Source: Chloroflexota bacterium
Lineage (GTDB): Bacteria > Chloroflexota > Dehalococcoidia > Tepidiformales > Tepidiformaceae
NCBI GenBank assembly: GCA_026702615.1
Contig: JAPPBY010000026.1
Location: forward strand, 1-58,211
DNA: 58,211 bases
Reading direction: 5' to 3'
Shown here: piece after piece, positions 35,564 through 42,160 of the stretch
How positions within the stretch are numbered: position 1 is the first letter of the stretch
How the letters are laid out: every line of letters starts with the position of its first letter
Made by a program: the position numbers and the translations under genes
The notes under the pieces: model-generated
What the model was told of the DNA's origin: nothing
Seen by the model: only the letters and a program-made list of their open reading frames with translations
Database searches by the model: none

Positions 35564-36999
35564 TACTCGATACCGGCGAGCTGCTTCGCGTAGTTGAGGG
35601 TGCGGCGGCCGTCGTAGGCGCGGGCGATCATGAGCTTCTCCGCTTCGAGCGAACCCTCGGCGTGGATGGCGAGGACGGCATGATAGCCGCCGAAGTCGCC
35701 GGTGGTGAGGTCGCTGACCATGTTCATGGCGCGTATTCGCGCCTCGCCGTCGACGCCCTCGCGGCCACCAAGGTAGTGGCGAAGGAGGTCACCGGTATCC
35801 GCGCTCTCGAAGTCCTCGAGGCCGGGGGCCGTGACGAGCGAGCCGCCGGAGATGTCCTGCACGTGCTGCAGGGCCTCGTGGTAGTGGTGGGCAAAGTGGT
35901 ACTTGGCGATGTTCGTGGTCATGGCATCGGGGGCGAAGATGCCCTCCTCGTCGGGGGCGCCACGGGCGGCGGCCATCTCGATGAGGGCGCGGACGGTCTC
36001 GGCGTAGCTGACCAGCCAGACGAGCTTCTCGCGGATGTGGCCGGCGCGGGTGATGCCGTTCATGTCGGCCATGAGTTGGCCAGCGCCGACGAGCGCGTCG
36101 ACCAGCGGGAGCTTGTAGGAGACCGCCGTGAAGCGGTGGTACTCGACGAAGCCGAGGGCGAGAGGTGCGGCGAACTCGTGCTCGCCGGCGAGGAAGACGC
36201 GCTCGTTGGGCACGAACACGTCGTCGAAGATGGTGGTGGTCTCCATCATCTTGCGGTCGGCGCTGAGCGGATTCTCGAAGCTGTTCTTGGCCCAGCCGCC
36301 GTAGGGGCTGGCGACAAGCTTGAGGCCGGGCGTGTCGGGCGGCACGGCGAAGGCGACGGCGTAGTCGGCGTCGGCCTCGGACATGGCGCGGGTGGGGAGG
36401 ACGATGACCTCGTTGACGTTGGTCGTGCAACTGGTGTGGGTCTTGGCGCCACGCACGACGATGCCGTCGGGGCGGCGGTCGACGATGCGGAGGTAGTAGT
36501 CGGGATGGGGCTGGCCGCCGGGGCCGGCGGAGCGATCGCCCTTCACGTCGGTCTGGGCGACGGACATGGTCAGGTCGTTATCGCGGCAGTGGCGGTAGAA
36601 CTCGTCGACGCGGGCGCGGTAGGAAGTCTCGCGGGCCTGATCGACGGCGCGGGTGATGCGCATCAGGCCAAAGAGGGCGTCGCTGCCGATCTCCTTCACA
36701 AGCGGGACGAGGGTCTTGCCGCGGGCGGTGGAGGCCTCGATGAGCTGTGAGCGCTTGAGCAGGTCGTCGTTGCTCCTCGGGACCTTGAAGTAGCGGGCGT
36801 AGGGCTCGTCCTCGTCGTCGATGATGGTGAGGTCCTTGAACTCGGGCTCCTCCGCCATCTCGTAGTCGACGCAGGCGTGCTTCGCGGCCTTGGAGATGAC
36901 GGGATGGGTGGTCACATCATCGACGCGCTCGCCGCGGTAGTAGACGGTGCGCCCGTCCTTGAGCGATTCGAGGTATTCGGCCGGCGTGCGCAGTCCCAT
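35563..36999 (-). CDS. HpaB-family flavin-dependent monooxygenase (4-hydroxyphenylacetate 3-hydroxylase type)
   Basis: The 478-residue product has the acyl-CoA-dehydrogenase-like fold of the HpaB/TftD group, which uses reduced flavin from a separate reductase to hydroxylate phenols. It starts MGLRTPAEYLESLKDGRTVYYRGERV and has AGPGGQPHPDYYLRIV, GAKTHTSCTTNVNE and DDVFVPNERVF. The Cys pair expected for the Fe-S enzyme 4-hydroxybutyryl-CoA dehydratase (CxxxC) is not seen, so the monooxygenase call is preferred. No reductase gene is adjacent. The substrate is unknown. Confidence 0.8.
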   Translation of the reverse strand: MGLRTPAEYLESLKDGRTVYYRGERVDDVTTHPVISKAAKHACVDYEMAEEPEFKDLTIIDDEDEPYARYFKVPRSNDDLLKRSQLIEASTARGKTLVPLVKEIGSDALFGLMRITRAVDQARETSYRARVDEFYRHCRDNDLTMSVAQTDVKGDRSAGPGGQPHPDYYLRIVDRRPDGIVVRGAKTHTSCTTNVNEVIVLPTRAMSEADADYAVAFAVPPDTPGLKLVASPYGGWAKNSFENPLSADRKMMETTTIFDDVFVPNERVFLAGEHEFAAPLALGFVEYHRFTAVSYKLPLVDALVGAGQLMADMNGITRAGHIREKLVWLVSYAETVRALIEMAAARGAPDEEGIFAPDAMTTNIAKYHFAHHYHEALQHVQDISGGSLVTAPGLEDFESADTGDLLRHYLGGREGVDGEARIRAMNMVSDLTTGDFGGYHAVLAIHAEGSLEAEKLMIARAYDGRRTLNYAKQLAGIE

Positions 37000-37094
37000 G
37001 GCGCTGTCCTCCGTGCGTGGTCAGATTGGCGGGCTCGGGCCCGCGGTTGTCGGTGCGAGCGGCAATGATACGCGGGGGCGGGTGTAGGGGACCG

Positions 37095-37100
37095 TATGAT
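37095..37100 (+). promoter_or_regulatory. -10 element for a leaderless micro-gene
   Basis: TATGAT, 7 nt, ATG 37108. Confidence 0.4.
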
Positions 37101-37107
37101 TGAGGCA

Positions 37108-37266
37108 ATGACGGAAGAACGAAGGCCACGCCAACCATCCGGACCACCTCGTGACCCGGACCGGCCACCGCGCCCACTACCGCAGGAGACGCCGCCGGTA
37201 CGTACCGACGAGCCCAGACCTCGTCCGGAGCGTGACCCCCCTGGCCGCGACCCATCGGTCGACTAG
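37108..37266 (+). CDS. Proline/arginine-rich micro-protein (52 aa)
   Basis: A 52-residue frame made mostly of Pro, Arg, Asp and Glu, with no predicted secondary structure. It runs from ATG 37108 and ends just before the convergent membrane-protein gene at 37272. The TATGAT hexamer 7 nt upstream fits the leaderless pattern, which is the main support. High GC also favours Pro/Arg-rich frames by chance, so a non-coding origin is possible. Confidence 0.35.
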   Translation: MTEERRPRQPSGPPRDPDRPPRPLPQETPPVRTDEPRPRPERDPPGRDPSVD

Positions 37267-37271
37267 GTCCA

Positions 37272-37772
37272 CTACAAGGCAGAAGCGGAACGGAGCGTGA
37301 ATGCCATAAACGCCATGCCCTGAATTCCGACAACAGCCATGGAGGCAGAATTCAACCTGCTGCTCTTCCAAACACGCTCGGAGTTCTTGGCGAAGGCGTC
37401 TTCAAGGCTGTGCGCCCACGACCAGATCGCCACCTCCCCCTCCCAGACACGTTCGTTGATGTCGTGGGGATCGGGAGCCGTCTCCACCTTTGCAGGCCAG
37501 TGAACCCACCCAAACAGAATTGCTGCTACACAGAAGCCGCCGAAGATCACCCCGACGCCCCACCACTCCCACACACCGGGAGGCGTGTCGCTGGCGGTGA
37601 GGATTCCGGCATAGACCCCAGCGATGGCCAGTGAGAGGCCAACTAGGCTAACGGCCCGACTCTTCATCCGCGTCCACGCTTCCTGCTGAGAGGAAAGGCG
37701 GAACATGATGAGTTGAAGAGCTTCCCTCGACGACTCCGGTGGAGGGGGCTCAGGCACCGCCTCGCTCGCCAT
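37272..37772 (-). CDS. Unknown membrane protein with N-terminal helical and C-terminal membrane segments
   Basis: The 166-residue protein is not recognised. It has a Pro-rich N-terminus, a helix ending in RLSSQQEAWTRMKSRA, then two hydrophobic segments (about 42-60 and 72-92), a charged Trp-rich linker and a last segment (about 145-162). AGGAG lies 7 nt before ATG 37772. The coding DNA is lower in GC than neighbours. The two-plus-one segment plan recalls small membrane effectors of bacterial defence systems, but no nucleotide cyclase or SMODS gene is nearby, so no function is assigned. Confidence 0.6.
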   Translation of the reverse strand: MASEAVPEPPPPESSREALQLIMFRLSSQQEAWTRMKSRAVSLVGLSLAIAGVYAGILTASDTPPGVWEWWGVGVIFGGFCVAAILFGWVHWPAKVETAPDPHDINERVWEGEVAIWSWAHSLEDAFAKNSERVWKSSRLNSASMAVVGIQGMAFMAFTLRSASAL

Positions 37773-37923
37773 TGCTCACTCCTCCAGAGAAGAGGGTAGG
37801 CACCCCGCACGGAGGGTCGCAAGAGTAGCCCCGTTGAGGCAGTGGCCGTCGAGACGGGCATGGCGGTGCCCTCCGCACAACGAACCTCGCGAGGGAAGGT
37901 CAGCGTTGGAACGGGGTCACCGA

Positions 37924-37929
37924 TACAAT
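37924..37929 (+). promoter_or_regulatory. -10 element for a leaderless start
   Basis: TACAAT, 7 nt, ATG 37937. No ribosome site. Confidence 0.5.
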
Positions 37930-37936
37930 TGGTCGC

Positions 37937-38380
37937 ATGAGCGAGGGCGACGCCCGGGCTTACGTGCGGGAAGCGGCCGAGGCCGGCGACTCCGTCTTGT
38001 CCGACAACCCCGTGGGGCATGTCGAAGAGAAGATTCGCAGGGCGACGATCGTGCTGCAGGCCATGGGGATCGAGCAGCCTGCTCCCCGCCCGCTCTGGAT
38101 AGCGCAGGCCTGGCCAAGCGTCATGCCCCCGAGCCTCGGAGCAGAGCTGCTGGTGAATGCGGGGACGTGCACCATCACCCTGACCACGCGCGACCTTGAG
38201 AGTCCCGAGAGCTTCGTCGCCGCGTTTGCCGAGCGATGCGGAATCGACGTGCACGTGGACGAGCTGACCGGGGACGAGCCCGCAGCCGACGCCTGGCAGC
38301 GCGTGGCCATGGCGCTGCGCTGGCTCGCCATCGTGGGGAAGGACTCCCGGCTCCTCAGCAGGAGCGCGAAGGAGTCCTGA
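37937..38380 (+). CDS. Unknown protein (147 aa)
   Basis: Not recognised. It starts MSEGDARAYVREAAEAGDSV, has a long helix-rich N-terminal part, an extended AWPSVMPPSLGAELLVNAGT stretch and an acidic C-terminal region with two Trp residues. No signal, membrane or Cys pattern. ATG 37937 follows TACAAT by 7 nt. It converges on the CoA-transferase gene with 13 bases between stops. Its own promoter indicates independent expression. Confidence 0.55.
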   Translation: MSEGDARAYVREAAEAGDSVLSDNPVGHVEEKIRRATIVLQAMGIEQPAPRPLWIAQAWPSVMPPSLGAELLVNAGTCTITLTTRDLESPESFVAAFAERCGIDVHVDELTGDEPAADAWQRVAMALRWLAIVGKDSRLLSRSAKES

Positions 38381-38393
38381 ACCCTTCGAATCG

Positions 38394-40901
38394 CTAGGCG
38401 AGGACACCCTCGACGAGAAGCGTGGCGACCTCGTCGTCGCTGAGCTCGAGGATGCGGCGGCAGACTTCGTCGGTGTGCTGGCCGAAGAGGGGCGCGGGGG
38501 CTGCGTGGAAGCCGGGCGTCTCGCTGAGGCGGGCACAGGGGCCGTCGTAAGCGCTGCGGCCGGTCTCGGGGTGGTCGAGGTACTGGTAGTAGGCGCGGTC
38601 GCGGACGTGGAGGTCCTTGTCGAGGATGTCCTGGGCGTTCTGGACGACCCCGGCTGGCACGCCGCGAGCCTGGAGGTCGGCCATGACGTCCTCGGCGCGA
38701 CGGTCGGCGGTCCAGAGGCTGACCAGCGTTTCGAGAGCGTCCTCATTCGCCTTGCGGGCCTCGTGGGTGGCGAAACGGGGGTCGCTGGCGGAGCCGACCT
38801 GGCCGAAGGCGTCGCAGACGGCAGCCCAGTGCTCGTCGCTGCGGCAGGCGATGGCGATCCAGCGGTCCTCGGAGCCCTCGGAGGTGGGGTCGTCGACGCA
38901 GCGGAAGACGCCGTGGGGGGCGGCGACGGGGTTGTGGTTGCCGGCGCGCGTCTGAACGACACCGTTGGCGGTGTAGTCGAGGATGGCAGGGGCGAGGGCG
39001 TTCACGACGGACTCGATCTGGGGCATCTCGACGAGCTGGCCCTCACCGGTGATGTCGCGGTGGCGGAGGGCGGCGAGGAGGGCGAAGGCGAGGTGGCCGG
39101 GGTTGACGACGTAGTCGGGGTAGTTCGTGCCGATGCCGATGGGCGGGTGGTGGGGGAAGCCGGAGAGCTCGCTGATGCCGGTGATGGGCGTCAGGACCGC
39201 GCCGAAGCCGAGGAAGTCGCGGTGGGGGCCGACCATGCCCTGCATGGGCGCGTAGCCGGCGACGATGCGGGGGTTGGCAGCGGAGACGTGCTCGTAGAGG
39301 AGGTTCCACTTCTCCAGGACGCGGGGGGTGAAGTTGGTCATGAAAATGTCGGAGCGCTCTATGAGGCGGTAGGCGATTTCCTGGCCGCGCTCGCTGTTGA
39401 GGTCGAGGAGGAAGCTGAGCTTGCCGGCGTTGAAGTTGTTGAAGTAGCCGGACGCGTTGTAGGTGTCCGTCATCTTCGAGCCGTCGGGGTTGAGGGCGGC
39501 TGGCTCGACGACGCGGAGGGAGTCGATGCGAGCCTCGGACTCGACCCGGACGACCTCGGCGCCGAAGGAGGCGAGGGTCTGGCCGGCAATGGGGCCGGCG
39601 CCGAACCAGGAGAAGTCGGCGACGCGCACGCCCTCGAGGGGGCGGCGGGGGCGGGCGGTGGAGGTGACGGGGCGGGCGGGGGTCGCGTTCCAGGTCGCGT
39701 CGTCGTGCTGGCCGAGGGCGGGCGGGGAGGAGACGGTGGCGGGGGTGGCGGAGAGGCGGTAGGGCGGGCCGGGGAACTCCACCTCGCGCGAATCGACAGC
39801 GACGGGCTGGTACCAGTCACGGTCGCGGAGCTGGCGGTTCTCGACGAGGTCGCGGGGCGTCGAGACGAGGCCGACGAGGAGGCGGCGTCGCTGGCCCTCC
39901 TCGTAGGCTTCGAGGGCGGTCATGGTGGCGAGGAAGCGGGCGAAGACCTCGTTGATGTGCGCGAGCTGTCCGGCGGCGGAGGCGGCGGACTCGGGATCGG
40001 AAAGGACCTGGGCGAGGAAGCGGAGGTTCATGCCGTGGACGAGTTCGGTGTACGCCTCGTCGTGGAGGTCGTGCTCGAAGCCGGCCTCGTCCATCCAGGC
40101 GACGACCTCGGGGAAGTCGGCGCCGCCGGGAGCGGTGATGTAGGCCATGACGTACCCGGCCTGCGTTTCGTACACGCCGACACCGGGGATGGGCATGCGG
40201 AGGAGGCCGAGGGGTCCGGTGCGCACGCGGTTGGTGTGTTGGAAGTCCCACATCATCATGGCCGTCTCCATGGGGAGGGAGAGGGCCTCCTGAACCGAGA
40301 CATCGACGTGCTGGCCCTGGCCGGTGCGCTCGGCGTGATGGAGGGCGACCAGAGTTCCCTGGGCGGCCTGGATGCTGGCGCAGATGTTGCCCTGGTTGCC
40401 GTAGATGAGGTTGGGCGGGTCCTCGGGCTGGCCGGCGAGCGTCATCACGCCGCCCATCGCCTGGCCGACGATGTCGTCGTAGGCGAAGTTGGCGTGGGGC
40501 CCCGTCTGGCCGAAGCCGGTGATCGAGACGTAGACGAGGTCGGGGCGCTCGCCGCGGAGGTCGTCGTAGCCCAGACCGACGGCGGCAAGGGAGCCGGGCA
40601 GGTGGTCCTCGAGGATGATGTCGGCGCCCAGGGCGAGCTCGCGGGCGCGGGCGAGATGGGCCTCGTCGTAGAGGTCGAGCGCGAGGGAGCGCTTCGAAGT
40701 GTTCTGGGCCCAGAAGGCAATGCTGGCGTCGGGTCCGGCTTGCCCGTCGAGGAAGGGCGGGGCGTGGCGCTGGCCCTCGCCGTTGGGGGGCTCGACCTTG
40801 ATGACGTCGGCGCCGAGGTCGGCGAGCAGCTTGCCGCAATAGGCGCCGATCTCGTCGGTGAATTCGAGGACGCGGACGTTCGCGAGCGGGCCGTCGGACA
40901 T
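38394..40901 (-). CDS. Double-length CaiB/BaiF CoA-transferase
   Basis: An 835-residue protein of two fused family III CoA-transferase domains. The first starts VRVLEFTDEIGAYCGKLLADLGADVIKVEPPNG; the second starts about residue 425 with GVRVADFSWFGAGPIAGQTLASFGAEVVRVE. These enzymes move CoA between acyl-CoA and a carboxylate using an aspartate. In the first half the position that normally carries that Asp appears to be Asn (in GNICAS), so only the second half may be catalytic; this alignment is tentative. It starts 2 nt after the nitronate monooxygenase stop. Confidence 0.85.
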   Translation of the reverse strand: MSDGPLANVRVLEFTDEIGAYCGKLLADLGADVIKVEPPNGEGQRHAPPFLDGQAGPDASIAFWAQNTSKRSLALDLYDEAHLARARELALGADIILEDHLPGSLAAVGLGYDDLRGERPDLVYVSITGFGQTGPHANFAYDDIVGQAMGGVMTLAGQPEDPPNLIYGNQGNICASIQAAQGTLVALHHAERTGQGQHVDVSVQEALSLPMETAMMMWDFQHTNRVRTGPLGLLRMPIPGVGVYETQAGYVMAYITAPGGADFPEVVAWMDEAGFEHDLHDEAYTELVHGMNLRFLAQVLSDPESAASAAGQLAHINEVFARFLATMTALEAYEEGQRRRLLVGLVSTPRDLVENRQLRDRDWYQPVAVDSREVEFPGPPYRLSATPATVSSPPALGQHDDATWNATPARPVTSTARPRRPLEGVRVADFSWFGAGPIAGQTLASFGAEVVRVESEARIDSLRVVEPAALNPDGSKMTDTYNASGYFNNFNAGKLSFLLDLNSERGQEIAYRLIERSDIFMTNFTPRVLEKWNLLYEHVSAANPRIVAGYAPMQGMVGPHRDFLGFGAVLTPITGISELSGFPHHPPIGIGTNYPDYVVNPGHLAFALLAALRHRDITGEGQLVEMPQIESVVNALAPAILDYTANGVVQTRAGNHNPVAAPHGVFRCVDDPTSEGSEDRWIAIACRSDEHWAAVCDAFGQVGSASDPRFATHEARKANEDALETLVSLWTADRRAEDVMADLQARGVPAGVVQNAQDILDKDLHVRDRAYYQYLDHPETGRSAYDGPCARLSETPGFHAAPAPLFGQHTDEVCRRILELSDDEVATLLVEGVLA

Positions 40902-40903
40902 GG

Positions 40904-42076
40904 CTATGCCTCCACGCGGGCGGTGACGGTGGCGGGGAGGCGGTCGCTCAGGATCTCGACCGTCTCGCCGATGATCTCCTCCATGATGGTGGAGGCGGGG
41001 CGGACCTCGTTGAGCATGCCGGCGATCTGGCCGGCGGCGTTCATGAGCAGGTCCTCGCGGCCCGCCTGGCGGAGGGAGTGGGCAACGTCGCGAATGACGA
41101 TGCCCTGAATGCCCATGGGGAGGGCGCGGATGCCGCTGTTCTCCCAGGCGTCGATGAGCGGGTTGCGGATGTTGCGCATGGTCTTGCCGCTGTAGAGGCG
41201 GGTGATCTTCGTGTCCTCCTCGGTGGCGGCGAGGATGCGCTTGAGCTGGGCCGGCGGCTGGTTGGCCTCCTCGGAGACGAGGAAGGCAGTGCCCACCCAG
41301 ACGCCGGCGGCGCCGGCGGCGAGCATGGCGGCCATGCCCCGGCCGCTGGCGATGCCGCCCGCCGCGATGACGGGAACGGGATCGATGGCCTCGATCGCCT
41401 GGGTGACGAGGGGCAGCGTGCCGATGCGGCCGGTGTGGCCGCCCGCCTCGGTGCCCTGCGTGACGACAGCGTCGACGCCGGCGTGGGCGACGCGCTCCGC
41501 GTTCTTCACGTTGCCGACGAGGGAGAGGACGACGGTGCCGTTCGCGTGGAGGCGGTCAATCCAGGGGGCGGGGCTCCCGAGCCCGGCGGCGAAGACCGGC
41601 ACCTGCTCCTCGATCACGACCTCCATCTGGGCGTCGGACATCCCGCCGCCGCGGCCCTGGAGGGTGGGGCGGGTCTCGGTCTCGACGGGCGGGGCTTCGA
41701 GCCAGGGGACATCGAGGTCGGCGAGGATGGCCTTGAGGCCGTCGCGGACTTCGACGGGCACGAGCTCGCGGGGGTCGGCCGGCGGGGGCTTCTTCGCAGC
41801 CTCGCCCATGTAGTTGGCGGGGAGGAGGAGGTCGACGCCAAAGGGCTTGTCGGTGAGCCCGCGGATCTTGTCGATCTCCTCGCGGAGGCGTTCCGGGCCG
41901 TAGCCACTGCCGCCGAGGACGCCGAGTCCGCCCCCGTTCGAGACGGCGGCGGCGAGCTCGGCGGTGGCGACCGGTCCGACGATGCCGCCGGCGACGGGAC
42001 CCATGCCGGCGAGGATGAAGGGGTACTCGATGCCAAGCAGGTCGCAGAGGGCGGTGCGGAGGACGGGACGGGCCAT
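40904..42076 (-). CDS. Nitronate monooxygenase family protein
   Basis: A 390-residue FMN-binding TIM-barrel protein. It opens MARPVLRTALCDLLGIEYPFILAGMGPVAGG; GADAVVTQGTEAGGHTG supplies the FMN-phosphate site and AAGGIASGRGMAAMLAAGA a second glycine-rich site. The family oxidises nitronates or acts on enoyl-ACP, and the specific role cannot be read. A TATACT -10 and a GGAG site precede ATG 42076. It is followed directly by the CoA-transferase gene, so they form an operon. Confidence 0.88.
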   Translation of the reverse strand: MARPVLRTALCDLLGIEYPFILAGMGPVAGGIVGPVATAELAAAVSNGGGLGVLGGSGYGPERLREEIDKIRGLTDKPFGVDLLLPANYMGEAAKKPPPADPRELVPVEVRDGLKAILADLDVPWLEAPPVETETRPTLQGRGGGMSDAQMEVVIEEQVPVFAAGLGSPAPWIDRLHANGTVVLSLVGNVKNAERVAHAGVDAVVTQGTEAGGHTGRIGTLPLVTQAIEAIDPVPVIAAGGIASGRGMAAMLAAGAAGVWVGTAFLVSEEANQPPAQLKRILAATEEDTKITRLYSGKTMRNIRNPLIDAWENSGIRALPMGIQGIVIRDVAHSLRQAGREDLLMNAAGQIAGMLNEVRPASTIMEEIIGETVEILSDRLPATVTARVEA

Positions 42077-42103
42077 CGGGCGCTCCAGCGGGAGAGTGCG
42101 GGC

Positions 42104-42109
42104 AGTATA
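42104..42109 (-). promoter_or_regulatory. -10 element of the nitronate monooxygenase operon
   Basis: TATACT on the minus strand, 27 nt before ATG 42076, with TGGAGCG between them. It is back-to-back with the polA promoter. Confidence 0.5.
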
Positions 42110-42148
42110 GCCGGGCGGGGCCGGGGGCCCGCGCCGGAAGGGGACACC

Positions 42149-42154
42149 TATAAT
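42149..42154 (+). promoter_or_regulatory. -10 element for leaderless polA
   Basis: TATAAT, the consensus hexamer, then 6 nt and GTG 42161. This strict match is among the best evidence for the leaderless rule in this genome. Confidence 0.65.
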
Positions 42155-42160
42155 CGCGGC

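Noticed and set aside
35563-36999. 4-hydroxybutyryl-CoA dehydratase
   Set aside because: This homologous Fe-S enzyme needs CxxxC plus His and Lys ligands; the CxxxC is absent here.
37272-37772. Pycsar- or CBASS-type membrane effector
   Set aside because: Only the membrane layout is similar, and no cyclase, SMODS or SLOG gene is in the window.
37801-37936. CGGAGGG/CCCTCCG inverted arms near 37.84-37.87 kb as a terminator
   Set aside because: The arms are short and widely spaced for such GC-rich DNA and no T tract follows.
38475-41108. An 877-codon plus-strand frame opposite the CoA-transferase gene
   Set aside because: Gly/Val/Glu-rich and free of motifs, and it mirrors a well-matched gene on the other strand. 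A product of GC-rich codon bias.
41078-42160. An upstream extension of the polA frame giving about 1270 residues
   Set aside because: The extension has no domain and overlaps the nitronate monooxygenase gene; GTG 42161 6 nt after TATAAT gives a normal PolA.
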